The notes beneath the pieces were generated by a model. It was not told the origin of the DNA. It did no database searches and saw nothing but the letters and a program-made list of their open reading frames with translations. This document shows, piece by piece, positions 31,886 to 43,809 of a DNA stretch of 64,000 nt; the stretch's first letter is position 1; each line of letters opens with the position of its first letter. The position numbers and the translations under genes are program-made. The stretch comes from Peteryoungia desertarenae (lineage in GTDB: Bacteria; Pseudomonadota; Alphaproteobacteria; Rhizobiales; Rhizobiaceae): positions 870,001 to 934,000 of the forward strand of contig NZ_CP058350.1 in assembly GCF_005860795.2 (NCBI RefSeq), given 5' to 3'.

Positions 31886-32536
31886 ATGTCGGATACGTCG
31901 ACCGATACCCAGTCTTCTCAGGCCGAAAAGCAGCGTCCCATGCTGAAAATGGCTCTCGAACTCGGCCCGCTGCTGGTCTTCTTCTTTGGCAATCTGCGCG
32001 CAGAATGGCTGGCTAAAACCTTTCCTGAATTGACCGCGATCGGCGGGCCGCTGCTGATTGCAACGGCACTTTTCATGGTTGCCACCGTGATATCGCTGGT
32101 TATCTCGAAAATCGTGTTCAAGCACCTGCCGGTCATGCCCTTTGTGTCCGGCGTGGTAGTCCTGATCTTCGGTGGTCTATCGATCTGGCTGCAGGACGAA
32201 ATCTTCATCAAGATGAAGCCGACGATCGTCAACACGCTCTTCGGCGTGGTCCTGCTCGGCGGGCTCGCCTTCGGAACCTCGCTCCTGGGTTATGTCTTCA
32301 ACGCCGCCTTCCAGCTCGACGCGGAAGGCTGGCGCAAGTTGACGCTGCGCTGGGGCATCTTTTTCCTGTTCCTTGCGGTCCTGAACGAAGTCGTCTGGCG
32401 CAATTTCTCCGATGATGTCTGGGTCAGCTTCAAGGTCTGGGGCACGATGCCGATCACAATCCTCTTCACCCTTGCCCAGATGCCACTGATCATGAAGCAC
32501 TCGCTGGAAGAAACAAGGCCGGACCAGAAGCCTTGA
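31886..32536 (+). CDS. yciB: Inner-membrane septation/intracellular-spreading protein YciB (IspZ)
   Basis: A 216-residue protein with five or six membrane helices, of the YciB/IspZ family tied to cell-envelope maintenance and septation. The family pattern is [18 protein letters not shown] near residue 20, then [36 protein letters not shown], and a late [23 protein letters not shown] 31886 follows AAGGAA. It is 29 bases behind ftsY and is convergent with ccmG. Confidence 0.9.
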   Translation: MSDTSTDTQSSQAEKQRPMLKMALELGPLLVFFFGNLRAEWLAKTFPELTAIGGPLLIATALFMVATVISLVISKIVFKHLPVMPFVSGVVVLIFGGLSIWLQDEIFIKMKPTIVNTLFGVVLLGGLAFGTSLLGYVFNAAFQLDAEGWRKLTLRWGIFFLFLAVLNEVVWRNFSDDVWVSFKVWGTMPITILFTLAQMPLIMKHSLEETRPDQKP

Positions 32537-32646
32537 ACTCGACCTCCAGAGGACAAAAAAACGGCTGTATCTCCTGCTGCTGGTGGTGACGCCACGCCTG
32601 CCCGCCGTTCAGATCGTCTCTCAATGACTGCAGGGGCACCGGTGGA

Positions 32647-33252
32647 TCAGGACGCACCCGCCAGTGCTTTCTCGATGGCCGGCATCAATTGCGTCTCAAC
32701 AGAGCGCGTATCGAACGGACCGACCTTCTTGTAGAGGATCGTTCCATCAGGTGCGACGAGATAGGTTTCGGGAATGCCGTAGACACCCCAATCGATCGCC
32801 GCCTTGCCATTTGGGTCGACACCGATCGCAGAAAACGGATTGCCAAGCTCACCGAGAAAGCGAAGCGCATTTTCGGTCCGGTCCTTGTAATTGATCCCGA
32901 CCAGATTGATCCGGTCGTCTTCAGCCAGTTGCATCAGGAACGGATGTTCATCACGGCACGGGATACACCAGGACGCAAAGACATTGACCAGCGTCAATCG
33001 TCCACTGATCTCCGCTGTCGTCAGGGCAGGTCGCTCTGACCCTTCAAGCGGCGGCAAGGCAAGCGTCGGCGCAACAGTGCCAATAAGGGCTGACGGGATT
33101 TCGGAGATATCCTTCCCGTGCACATCCTGCTCATAAAGCATCTTGCCAGCAGTCCCCGCGATCACCAGGAAAACTGCAAGTGGAAGAAGGGCAATCAGCA
33201 GACGTCCCTTGCCCTTGTCGGTATCACCTTGCTCGCTGTTTTGCGTGGTCAT
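32647..33252 (-). CDS. ccmG: Thiol:disulfide interchange protein CcmG/DsbE
   Basis: A 201-residue membrane-anchored thioredoxin that keeps apocytochrome c reduced for haem attachment. One N-terminal helix (residues ~18-36) anchors it; the periplasmic domain has the active site WCIPC (C96, C99) and the [12 protein letters not shown] cis-proline region. Its start overlaps the ccmD stop by ATGA. This is the last gene of ccmABCDG. The rhizobial name is cycY. Confidence 0.93.
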   Translation of the reverse strand: MTTQNSEQGDTDKGKGRLLIALLPLAVFLVIAGTAGKMLYEQDVHGKDISEIPSALIGTVAPTLALPPLEGSERPALTTAEISGRLTLVNVFASWCIPCRDEHPFLMQLAEDDRINLVGINYKDRTENALRFLGELGNPFSAIGVDPNGKAAIDWGVYGIPETYLVAPDGTILYKKVGPFDTRSVETQLMPAIEKALAGAS

Positions 33253-33422
33253 TCCGTTTCCCTGGTCTGGGCAGCAGCCGAGCGTCTGCGAATCCCGGCA
33301 GCCTCAAGCGCCTTCAACTCTGCCTGACGCGCACGACCATCAAGCCAGACCCAGGCAATCATTCCAAACAGAATGAGCGCAGTCGCGACATAGGAACCAT
33401 AAACGTAAAAGGCATGGGTCAT
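33249..33422 (-). CDS. ccmD: Haem exporter protein CcmD
   Basis: A 57-residue single-helix protein ([20 protein letters not shown] at the N-terminus, basic tail) that holds haem-loaded CcmE and CcmC together. It is recognised by size, one helix near residues 8-28, and position between ccmC and ccmG, overlapping both by ATGA. Confidence 0.88.
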   Translation of the reverse strand: MTHAFYVYGSYVATALILFGMIAWVWLDGRARQAELKALEAAGIRRRSAAAQTRETE

Positions 33423-34198
33423 GTCGCAACTCCTGCAACAGTCTCGCGACCGGCCTGCCGCGCAGCCATACGGCGCTGGGCGCTGATGCGGCGGCGCCAG
33501 ATCTCGTTGCGCATCGCCATCGTATGAAGCGTGAAAAACAGTAGGGTGAACGCGATTGCCATCACGAGAAGCGGCCAGAGAAATTCCGGATGAATGGTCG
33601 GACCATCCAGCCGCATGACGCTTGCCGGCTGATGGAGCGTATTCCACCAGTCGACGGAAAACTTGATGATCGGAATGTTGACGAACCCGACCAGGATCAG
33701 GACGGCACTTAAGCGAGCAGCCTTGGATGCATCGTCCATCGCGCGGTTCAGGGCGATGAGGCCGAGATACATGAGAAACAGAACGAAGACCGACGTCAGT
33801 CGCGCATCCCAGACCCACCATGTGCCCCACATTGGTTTGCCCCAAAGCGATCCCGTAACGAGGGCGATCAGCGTAAAGGCGGCACCAAGTGGCGCGGCAG
33901 CCTTGTGGCTGACATCGGCCAGCGGATGACGCCAGACCAGCGTGCCGATCGCCGAGAGCGCCATCACCGTGTAACACATCATCGACAGCCAGGCTGACGG
34001 GACATGCACATACATGATGCGCACCGTATCACCCTGCTGATAGTCGCCCTCGCTGGTAAAGCCCATATAGAGGCCAATTGCGAAGAGGCCAGCCGTGATG
34101 GCCACCATCCACGGCAAAAGCCGCGCCGAAAGGGCGAGAAAGCGTGTTGGATTGGCAAGATCACCAATCTTGTTGATGCCGAGGCTCGTGTCTGTCAT
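33419..34198 (-). CDS. ccmC: Haem ABC transporter permease/handling protein CcmC
   Basis: A 259-residue protein with six membrane helices and the periplasmic tryptophan-rich WWD motif ([18 protein letters not shown]) that binds haem and passes it to CcmE. Conserved histidine loops are MYVHVPSAW and [11 protein letters not shown]. It is 61 bases after ccmB and overlaps ccmD. Confidence 0.95.
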   Translation of the reverse strand: MTDTSLGINKIGDLANPTRFLALSARLLPWMVAITAGLFAIGLYMGFTSEGDYQQGDTVRIMYVHVPSAWLSMMCYTVMALSAIGTLVWRHPLADVSHKAAAPLGAAFTLIALVTGSLWGKPMWGTWWVWDARLTSVFVLFLMYLGLIALNRAMDDASKAARLSAVLILVGFVNIPIIKFSVDWWNTLHQPASVMRLDGPTIHPEFLWPLLVMAIAFTLLFFTLHTMAMRNEIWRRRISAQRRMAARQAGRETVAGVAT

Positions 34199-34259
34199 GC
34201 GCTGTTTCTACCCTGTCTCAAGGCCCGCTGCAATTGATCCCTGTCAAACGAACCGATCA

Positions 34260-34919
34260 CTAATCTGTGGCATTTCGCAGCGCGAGTGCCGCCGCTAGCG
34301 GCCCCAGAACCGCAAAAAAGAGGGTAAGTGCCGAAAGGATCAGAAAGGGCGGCAGGAAAGGTGCGGGATCTTCAACCGCAGCATAGGTTGCGCTGACACC
34401 GAAGATAAGAACCGGGATGGCCAGGGGCAAGACGAGGATAGAGACAAGCAGGCCACCTCGCGGGAGAGAAACCGCAACAGCGGCACCGGCAGCGCCGATG
34501 AAAGTAATTGCAGGCGAACCAATCAGGAGTGTGATTGCCACGGCACCGATCGCAATCTCGCTCATGTTCATGAACAGGCCAAGCAAAGGCGACGCGATCA
34601 CGAGCGGCAAGCCGGTCGCCACCCAATGGGCCAGACATTTGACGAAGACAGTCATTACCAATGGTGTGTCCTGCATCAGAATGACGTCCAGAGCGCCATC
34701 ATCCCGCTCGGCCTGAAACAGCCGATCCAAACCCAGCAAAGCCGATAGAAGCGCGCCAATCCATACGATCGCCGGACCGATCCTGGAGAGAAGATTGAGA
34801 TCGGGACCGACACCGAAGGGGATGACGGCAACAACCGTCATGAAAAACAACACTCCAATCAGCGCCCCGCCTCCGGAACGGATGGAAAGCTTCAGGTCGC
34901 GCAGAAACAAAGCCATCAT
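34260..34919 (-). CDS. ccmB: Haem exporter permease CcmB
   Basis: A 219-residue membrane protein with six helices, partner of CcmA in the ATP-dependent release of haem-CcmE. The family start is MALFLRDLKLSIRSGGGALIGVLFFM and the conserved PFGVGPD segment follows. It overlaps the ccmA end by ATGA. Confidence 0.94.
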   Translation of the reverse strand: MMALFLRDLKLSIRSGGGALIGVLFFMTVVAVIPFGVGPDLNLLSRIGPAIVWIGALLSALLGLDRLFQAERDDGALDVILMQDTPLVMTVFVKCLAHWVATGLPLVIASPLLGLFMNMSEIAIGAVAITLLIGSPAITFIGAAGAAVAVSLPRGGLLVSILVLPLAIPVLIFGVSATYAAVEDPAPFLPPFLILSALTLFFAVLGPLAAALALRNATD

Positions 34920-35563
34920 TCTGCGATCTCCAGATCGGAATAGACAAAACCCTGCATGACGATCTGCTGCGCATCCTGGAGGCCGATGGGCTGATGGGTT
35001 GCGGCAAGAACAATCCCCCCGCCCTGCCGGTGTTGCTTTACCAGATTGGCGAACATCAGATCGGCCTTTGCATCGAGTGCGGCCGTCGGTTCATCAAGGA
35101 TCCAGATCGGCCTGTGGGCAACAAGCAGCCGCGCCATCGCAAATCGCCTCTGCTGACCGGCGGACATGTATCCATAGGGCAGATGGGTAATACCGCTCAA
35201 ACCCACCGCATCGGCTGCCTCTTCCACAGCAAGGCTTCGGCCAGGCGATGTATCCCCCAGATAGCGCTTCCAGAAATCGAGGTTCTCGCCGACGGTCAGT
35301 TCCCGCTTCATCCCGTTTTTGTGGCCAAGATAATGCGACAGTTCGGGCACGGGACGCATCTCGGAGCCATCATCGATCTGGCATTGGACGCGACCTGATT
35401 CTGGCTGCAGCAGACCCGCAACGACACGCAAAAGCGTGGACTTTCCCGATCCATTTGCGCCCGTCAGCAACAGGGCACCTCCCGATTCCAACTGAAAGGA
35501 AACATTAAGGAAAAGGAGATCTTCACCGCGTCGGGCAGAGAGATTTTCAGCGCAGAGCCGCAT
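34916..35563 (-). CDS. ccmA: Haem exporter ATP-binding protein CcmA
   Basis: A 215-residue ABC ATPase. Walker A is GANGSGKST (residues 35-43), the signature is YMSAGQQRR, and Walker B is PIWILDEPTAALD. It drives haem release from CcmE through CcmB and CcmC. It is first in the minus-strand ccmABCDG unit and divergent from acnA. Confidence 0.95.
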   Translation of the reverse strand: MRLCAENLSARRGEDLLFLNVSFQLESGGALLLTGANGSGKSTLLRVVAGLLQPESGRVQCQIDDGSEMRPVPELSHYLGHKNGMKRELTVGENLDFWKRYLGDTSPGRSLAVEEAADAVGLSGITHLPYGYMSAGQQRRFAMARLLVAHRPIWILDEPTAALDAKADLMFANLVKQHRQGGGIVLAATHQPIGLQDAQQIVMQGFVYSDLEIAE

Positions 35564-35837
35564 TCTGTTGGCCTTTCGGCGACGTCTCTATCGCCTTTCA
35601 AAAAATGTCGAAATTCGCCGTTGGTTGGTCTGGTACCTTTCTTAGAAATTATCTATAAGACCTGCAACCACGCCAGCGGCCGGCGTGAAGTTCATCCTTG
35701 TGCCGAACTTGATCATTGCGAAGAGCAGTTTTCACGGGCGGACAGCGGAAATGGTCGTACCCGCATCCTGATGTGCATGAAGTGCATAGGCGTCCGCACG
35801 ATTGTGTTGGCTATCAGTATAAGCGGGGTTTCTATCC
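35564..35837. other. Divergent intergenic region between ccmA and acnA
   Basis: A 274-base gap with a 74-codon plus-strand frame (35621-35845) that has no family-like sequence and ends past the acnA start. It must hold the promoters of ccmA and acnA. I find no convincing operator or RNA motif. Confidence 0.55.
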
Positions 35838-38531
<2,694 letters not shown>

Positions 38532-38553
38532 TAGGCTGAACACCTGACGATGA

Positions 38554-38588
38554 AGGGCCGCCGGGCAACTGGCGGCCCCTTTCGTTTG
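38554..38588 (+). terminator. Rho-independent terminator of acnA
   Basis: Arms GGGCCGCC and GGCGGCCC around an 8-base loop, followed by CTTTCGTTT. Confidence 0.8.
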
Positions 38589-38638
38589 GTCACGTTGGGA
38601 ACCCGCAGAACGCTAACAACAGTTTCACCCCATCGTGA

Positions 38639-38659
38639 CTTCCCGCTCAGAGTGGGAAG
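38639..38659 (+). promoter_or_regulatory. Imperfect palindrome upstream of the DUF1223 gene
   Basis: CTTCCC-GCT-CAG-AGT-GGGAAG has 9-base arms with one mismatch, 40 bases before the DUF1223 start. It is an operator candidate only. Confidence 0.3.
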
Positions 38660-38699
38660 CGTTATCAGTGCAGCACCGAAAATGAGGCGCATCTGATCA

Positions 38700-39479
38700 A
38701 TGTTGAAACTGACACGAATTGCGAGCCTGAATTGGCATTGGCGACCGGTCTTCGCATTGCTCGCTGTGTGCCTCGGACTGTTCGGCACAAAAGCATCAGC
38801 TGAGCAAGGGTTCCATCCAAAGGGAGTGATTGAACTCTTCACCTCCCAGGGGTGCCGCTCCTGCCCGCCGGCTGATCGTGCCTTTGAACGCATGGTTCAA
38901 CAAGGTGACGTCGTCGCCCTTGCCTATCACGTTGACTACTGGAATTATCTGGGTTGGGCCGATACGCTGGCGACTTCCGAGAACACATCACGCCAATACG
39001 GATATGCCAAGACCTTTGGACGCAATGGTGTCTATACGCCCCAGGCGGTTCTGAACGGGCGCGAACACTTGAAGGGCACCGACACTGCTGAGCTGAATGC
39101 TCGCCTCGACAGGATGAAACGGACCGGGAATGGCCTGGTGGTTCCGGTGGCACTCGAACGCGACGGCGAGGAATTGAAGATTTCCGTCGGTCGTGGCGTA
39201 GGCAAGGCGAATGTGGTGGTCGTTTACTTCCGGAAGAACCAGGTCGTCGAGGTTCTTAAGGGCGAGAACATGGGTCAGAAACTCACCTACTGGAACAGTG
39301 TGACAGACGTTCAGACAGTCGGCATGTGGGATGGGAATGCTCTCGAGCTCACTTTGCCGGCAAAGCTTCTGAATTCCGAGAAAGCTGACGGCTGTGCGGT
39401 ATTGCTTCAAGCATCCGGAGATGGCGGCGAGCCCGCGGAAATCCTCGGAGCCACTGTGATTGTGGAAAAGACAAGCTGA
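38700..39479 (+). CDS. DUF1223 thioredoxin-like secreted protein
   Basis: A 259-residue protein with a signal peptide (to about residue 34, ...TKASA) and a DUF1223 domain. The start of the domain has a thioredoxin-like CxxC as FTSQGCRSCPPADRAF (about residue 49-64), followed by ALAYHVDYWNYLGWADT and GVYTPQAVLNG, which is the typical cis-proline region. It is probably a periplasmic redox protein of unknown role. GAGGCG lies 12 bases upstream of the ATG. Confidence 0.85.
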   Translation: MLKLTRIASLNWHWRPVFALLAVCLGLFGTKASAEQGFHPKGVIELFTSQGCRSCPPADRAFERMVQQGDVVALAYHVDYWNYLGWADTLATSENTSRQYGYAKTFGRNGVYTPQAVLNGREHLKGTDTAELNARLDRMKRTGNGLVVPVALERDGEELKISVGRGVGKANVVVVYFRKNQVVEVLKGENMGQKLTYWNSVTDVQTVGMWDGNALELTLPAKLLNSEKADGCAVLLQASGDGGEPAEILGATVIVEKTS

Positions 39480-39747
39480 AGACTTGGTGTGGTCCGGCCC
39501 GAAACATTGGGGGGCTGGGGGTAGGGGGTCAATGCGCCAGACCGGACCGTTTGGCGCACCGCGCCAACCAAGTTAGTTATACTATATTTCTAACTTTGGC
39601 GAGCGTTTGTCGAAATTGAGGCGAACAGGCGAATCTTTACCGACATTGTGACAGCCGTCACCCATCATCCGAGTTTGCCCCACTCGCCATTCCGCCGCAC
39701 ATATCGACAAGTGATGCAAAGCGCTCCGGACGGAACGTCTGAAACAT
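39480..39747. other. Convergent intergenic region with two inverted repeats
   Basis: A 268-base gap between the DUF1223 stop and the dgoA stop. It contains arms TGCGCCA and TGGCGCA (39532-39557) and, just after, CCAAGTTAG ... CTAACTTTGG around an AT-rich ttatactatattt spacer (39568-39599). No family-like coding frame is present. Neither repeat has a clear T tract. Confidence 0.5.
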
Positions 39748-40380
39748 TCATTTGGCCAGCGCGTCATAGGCGGCTACCGCCTTCACAGCACGCTCACCAA
39801 TCAACGCAGCGGGGTCCCCTGGCTTGTAAAGGCTCGAACCAAGACCGAAAGCACGCACTCCGACAGCCCAGTAATCTGCAAAATTCTTGTCTGCGACACC
39901 ACCAACAGCACCCAGTGGCAGATGAGGAGGTAGAATAGCCTTAATCGCGGCTATCCCTGATGGACCGAGGACGCTTGCCGGAAAAAACTTCAAGGCAGAC
40001 GCGCCACTCTTCGCCGCAAGCAATGCTTCGGTGGGCGTGAACACTCCCGGCATTGCCACCATCCCATGACCGACAGCACGTCGAATAACCTCGGGTTCGA
40101 CATTCGGCGTTACCAGCAGGTTACCGCCAACGTCACGAAGATGATCGACCTGTACAACGTCAAGAACCGTGCCGGCACCAATCAGGACATTGGATGGCGC
40201 CCGTATCCGCGCTTTCTCGATGGAGACGAAGGGGTCCGGTGAGTTGAGCGGCACTTCGATCGCTTCAAAGCCAGCCTCAACGAGGACTTCCACGACCGCC
40301 TCAATCTCCTCCGGCTTGATCCCCCGCAGGATAGCGACAAGGTTGCGGCGAAGCGCGGGCCAGGCAACGGATGCAGTCAT
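39748..40380 (-). CDS. dgoA: 2-dehydro-3-deoxy-6-phosphogalactonate aldolase
   Basis: A 210-residue class I aldolase of the KDPG/KDPGal family that splits KDPGal into pyruvate and glyceraldehyde-3-phosphate. The Schiff-base lysine is K131 in ALKFFPAS and the general base region is E42 in AIEVPLNSP. It begins three bases after dgoK, so translation is coupled. It is the last gene of the chvE-ggu sugar block. Confidence 0.93.
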   Translation of the reverse strand: MTASVAWPALRRNLVAILRGIKPEEIEAVVEVLVEAGFEAIEVPLNSPDPFVSIEKARIRAPSNVLIGAGTVLDVVQVDHLRDVGGNLLVTPNVEPEVIRRAVGHGMVAMPGVFTPTEALLAAKSGASALKFFPASVLGPSGIAAIKAILPPHLPLGAVGGVADKNFADYWAVGVRAFGLGSSLYKPGDPAALIGERAVKAVAAYDALAK

Positions 40381-40383
40381 CGT

Positions 40384-41316
40384 TCAGTCCTTGAATTCAT
40401 GGTCGAAAAGCGAAAGTGCACAGGCAAGCAGGCCACGACGCACCAGCAAGCCTCCATCGAGCTGCACGGGCTCACCGCCAGCTTTTGCGATGGCGCGGCC
40501 ATAAAGACGCGTCAGCTTTCCCGTGCCGATCAGATGAGCCCTTTCGTGGCGCCGAAGGTCATCTCGGATGGCAGCGATTTCGGCACCGATCAGAAGACCA
40601 GAAAGGCGAGCTTCCGGGTTGACCTTTGCCCCTTGGCCGGCAAGCAAGCCTTCTGCACGGATTGAAAACAGTACCGAGGTCAGTGCGAATCCGGGCTGCA
40701 GCGCCTGATCGACAGCAGCGTCGAAAATCTCCGGATTGGCTTCTGGATCACCGTCTTCGGGAACGGACAGCCGGAGGATGGATTGCCGGCTAATCAGATT
40801 GAAAAGTTCGCCGGTCATGACGGTCGAGAAACGGCGAAGCTGGCCATCCTCGACGAGAGCCCATTTGGAATGGGTTCCGGGCAAGCAGAAAAGGGCATTG
40901 TCCAGCCCTTGTTCAAGCGCGCCGGCCAGCTGGGTTTCTTCACCGCGCATCACGTCAAACGCATTGTTTGCGCGCTGGCATATGCCCGGGAGAATATAGA
41001 CCCGGCGGCTGACACCATCCGGCTGGACAGCATGTTGAGAGAGCCCCACCAACGGCGCCGGAGTCTCGACATAGGGCGCCTCCCGCCAGCCAGTCCGGGC
41101 ACCCGCCATGCCCGCGATCACGACAGGAAGATCTGTGGAGGCGCCAAGGGCGGTCAGATGCCGCTCCAGCACCGCGGGATAGGCAGCCTTATCCAGACTG
41201 CCCATGCCCTCGGCGGATTGCCGTTCGCCGATGACCGTGCCTCGGCTGTCGACAAGCCATATACGGAGATTGCTGGTGCCCCAGTCGACGAGTGCGGCGA
41301 ACGGCGAAGTGGTCAC
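40384..41316 (-). CDS. dgoK: 2-dehydro-3-deoxygalactonokinase
   Basis: A 310-residue DgoK-type sugar kinase that phosphorylates 2-keto-3-deoxygalactonate. The ATP-domain start is LVDWGTSNLRIWLVDSRG; other family blocks are IAGMAGARTGWREAPYV, LPGTHSKWALVEDGQLRRF and MTGELFNLI. It feeds DgoA encoded immediately downstream and is nine bases after the aldehyde dehydrogenase gene. Confidence 0.93.
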   Translation of the reverse strand: MTTSPFAALVDWGTSNLRIWLVDSRGTVIGERQSAEGMGSLDKAAYPAVLERHLTALGASTDLPVVIAGMAGARTGWREAPYVETPAPLVGLSQHAVQPDGVSRRVYILPGICQRANNAFDVMRGEETQLAGALEQGLDNALFCLPGTHSKWALVEDGQLRRFSTVMTGELFNLISRQSILRLSVPEDGDPEANPEIFDAAVDQALQPGFALTSVLFSIRAEGLLAGQGAKVNPEARLSGLLIGAEIAAIRDDLRRHERAHLIGTGKLTRLYGRAIAKAGGEPVQLDGGLLVRRGLLACALSLFDHEFKD

Positions 41317-41325
41317 GACTGCTCC

Positions 41326-42840
41326 TCAGACGAGGTCGCTTGGCAGCAGGGCAGCCGGGATATCCTGATAGCAAACCGGCCTCAGGAAGCGGCGGATCGA
41401 TAGGGTACCGACCGACGTTGCCCCGAAGTTCGTAGAGGCCGGATAGGGGCCTCCGTGAACCATTGAATCGGCAACCTCAACACCAGTCGGGAAGCCATTG
41501 GCCAGCACACGGCCCGCCTTGCGCTCCAGGATCGGCATCAGACGCTTCCCAAGTGTCTCATCCCCCGCCTCGACATGAAGCGAGGCGGTGAGTTGGCCCT
41601 GTAGACTGCGAGCCATAGCCACCATTTCGTCTTCGCTGTCGGCGATAACAACGAGACCGAGGGGGCCGAAAACTTCCTCGCCGAGCACATGGTTGTCGAG
41701 CCATTCCTTGGCGGTGGTCTGGAAGAGATAGGGGGTCGCATTGCGCAGATCGCAGGTGGAGGTGAGGACCGACCGAACTCCCTCGGTGCTCGCAATACGC
41801 GTTGCGCCGTCGCGATAGGCCTTGGCAATGCCGTCGGTGAGCATGGTCTGCGGCCCAATTCCCGAAAGAGCCTCAGTTGCCGTCTCGACGAAACTGTCAG
41901 CGTCAGCGCCTTTGAGAAGGACGACAATGCCCGGATTGGTGCAGAACTGGCCGGCACCCATCGTCAATGAGCCAACCCAGCCCTTGGCAATCGCTTCACC
42001 GCGGGAAGCAATGGCGTGTGGCAGGAGGAACATCGGATTGACGGAACCCAGTTCCCCGAAGAAGGGAATAGGCTCCGGGCGCTGAGCGCAAAGATCAAAC
42101 AACGCCCGACCCCCGCCCAGCGAACCGGTAAAGCCGACGGCCTTGATAAGGGGGTGCTGTACGAGCGAAGTCCCAACAGCACGGCTCCCACCATGCACAA
42201 GAGAGAATACGCCTGGATGTATGCCGCAACGGGCGATCGCCGCTGCGATCGCTGCCGCAACAACTTCACCCGTTCCCGGATGGGCATCATGCGCCTTGAC
42301 AACCACCGTGCATCCCGCAGCAAGGGCAGCGGCCGTGTCACCACCCGCAGTAGAGAAGGCGAGCGGGAAATTCGATGCACCGAAAACAGCAACCGGTCCA
42401 ATCGGGCGCTGGATCATCTTGAGATCTGCACGCGGCAATGGCTTGCGATCGGGCATCGCGGGATCATGCCGTCGGTCCAGGTAGTCCCCCTTGCGAATAT
42501 GCGATGCAAAAAGACGCAACTGACCTGTGGTGCGACCACGCTCGCCAATCAGGCGTGCTTCCGGAAGGCCGGTTTCCTGCGTACCGATCTCCGTGATAAC
42601 ATCACCGCGGGCGTCAATCTCCTCGGCGATTGCCTCCAGAAATGCGGCCCGCTCTTTACGTGAGGAGTAGCCATATGTTTCAAAGGCCTCCTCTGCGGCC
42701 TTGACGGCCTGATCAACCAGAGCCGGAGTGCCGGCATAAAAACGATGGACAGGCCCATGTGCGGGCGAGGAATCAAAGGTATTCTCGCTGCCAAGCCATT
42801 GCCCGGCAATCAGGTGCTTCCCCGTGAACTCATGGGTCAT
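41326..42840 (-). CDS. 2-oxoglutarate semialdehyde dehydrogenase (2,5-dioxovalerate dehydrogenase)
   Basis: A 504-residue aldehyde dehydrogenase. The catalytic cysteine is C300 in GQFCTNPG and the base E263 in FFGELGSVNP; the cofactor site is FGASNFPLAFSTAGGDTAAALAAGC. The sequence type, in particular the FPLAFSTAGGDTA block and the HGGSRAVG region, is that of the enzymes converting 2-oxoglutarate semialdehyde to 2-oxoglutarate at the end of oxidative pentose routes. The substrate is inferred from family and from its place next to sugar acid dehydratase. Confidence 0.88.
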   Translation of the reverse strand: MTHEFTGKHLIAGQWLGSENTFDSSPAHGPVHRFYAGTPALVDQAVKAAEEAFETYGYSSRKERAAFLEAIAEEIDARGDVITEIGTQETGLPEARLIGERGRTTGQLRLFASHIRKGDYLDRRHDPAMPDRKPLPRADLKMIQRPIGPVAVFGASNFPLAFSTAGGDTAAALAAGCTVVVKAHDAHPGTGEVVAAAIAAAIARCGIHPGVFSLVHGGSRAVGTSLVQHPLIKAVGFTGSLGGGRALFDLCAQRPEPIPFFGELGSVNPMFLLPHAIASRGEAIAKGWVGSLTMGAGQFCTNPGIVVLLKGADADSFVETATEALSGIGPQTMLTDGIAKAYRDGATRIASTEGVRSVLTSTCDLRNATPYLFQTTAKEWLDNHVLGEEVFGPLGLVVIADSEDEMVAMARSLQGQLTASLHVEAGDETLGKRLMPILERKAGRVLANGFPTGVEVADSMVHGGPYPASTNFGATSVGTLSIRRFLRPVCYQDIPAALLPSDLV

Positions 42841-42867
42841 CGGTTTGCTCCTCCTGTGTTTTGGCGT

Positions 42868-43797
42868 TCAATCGTGGAACGGCTCGACTTCCTGTCGTTC
42901 GCCGCAAAGAAAGGCGTCAGCGACCAGTTGCAAAGGACGAAAATCGGCATCGCTCTGGCGGGACTGAATGAGTTTGGCAAAACGGTCATAAATGCCCGCA
43001 TATTCCCGATCGGGGCCACTCTCCTCCAGCTGTCCACTGATATAGAGTTCCGAGCCGCCCTTGGATAGTGTGAGTTTTCCTAGATCGGTCTCGATCTCGA
43101 TATCCCAGGTCTGCGGCCCTTCCTGACGCCAGTCGAGTTCGCAGGTGATCGGCACCCTGGAAGCCGTCCGCATGACAAGCGATGCAGCGATTGGCTGTTT
43201 CCGATTCGCTGGAAACGCGAGCCTTGAGCGATCGACTATGATCTCTTCGTCGACGAGTGCAGTCAGGATCGAGAGTGCATTGATGCCCGGATCGAACACC
43301 CCAAAACCGCCGGCTTCCCAAATCCAGGCCTGACCCGGATGCCAGCGACGGACGTCTTCCTTCCAGGTGATTACGATGGACCTGATCTCGCGCTTGGCGA
43401 GCCAGGCGCGCGCTGGCACCACTCCGAGTGCAAAACGGGAATGCCAGGTTGCAAACAGGACAACGCCGGCCCGAGCCGCAGCGTCAGCCAGAGCCTTGGC
43501 TTCACCAAGCGTGGTTGCCGGCGGCTTTTCCAGAAGAACATCGCGACCGGCAGCAATAGCCTTGCGCGCCATGTCAAAGCGAACCTCCGGCGGTGTGCAG
43601 AGGGAGACGGCCTGAACGTCAGGACAATCTCTGAGGAAGACATCAAAGTCTCCGTAATTCTCAACATCATCTACGCGACCGTTACGGCTCACAGCCGCCG
43701 CAAGCTCGAAACGGTCATCGCCCGCAATCGAGGGAATATGCTGGTCGCGGGCAATTTTCCCGATCCCGACCAGGGCCAGTTTGACAGGCTTGGACAT
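42868..43797 (-). CDS. D-galactose/L-arabinose 1-dehydrogenase (Gfo/Idh/MocA family)
   Basis: A 309-residue NAD(P)-dependent sugar dehydrogenase. The Rossmann motif is LALVGIGKIARDQHIPSIA, the catalytic lysine is in LLEKPPATT, and the GFGVFDPGINALSIL segment is typical for galactose/arabinose 1-dehydrogenases. It oxidises the sugar to the 1,4- or 1,5-lactone. ATG 43797 follows GAGG; the longer frame starts at TTG. D-galactose and L-arabinose have the same ring stereochemistry and are both likely substrates. Confidence 0.85.
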   Translation of the reverse strand: MSKPVKLALVGIGKIARDQHIPSIAGDDRFELAAAVSRNGRVDDVENYGDFDVFLRDCPDVQAVSLCTPPEVRFDMARKAIAAGRDVLLEKPPATTLGEAKALADAAARAGVVLFATWHSRFALGVVPARAWLAKREIRSIVITWKEDVRRWHPGQAWIWEAGGFGVFDPGINALSILTALVDEEIIVDRSRLAFPANRKQPIAASLVMRTASRVPITCELDWRQEGPQTWDIEIETDLGKLTLSKGGSELYISGQLEESGPDREYAGIYDRFAKLIQSRQSDADFRPLQLVADAFLCGERQEVEPFHD

Positions 43798-43809
43798 GGT
43801 CAACCTCGC

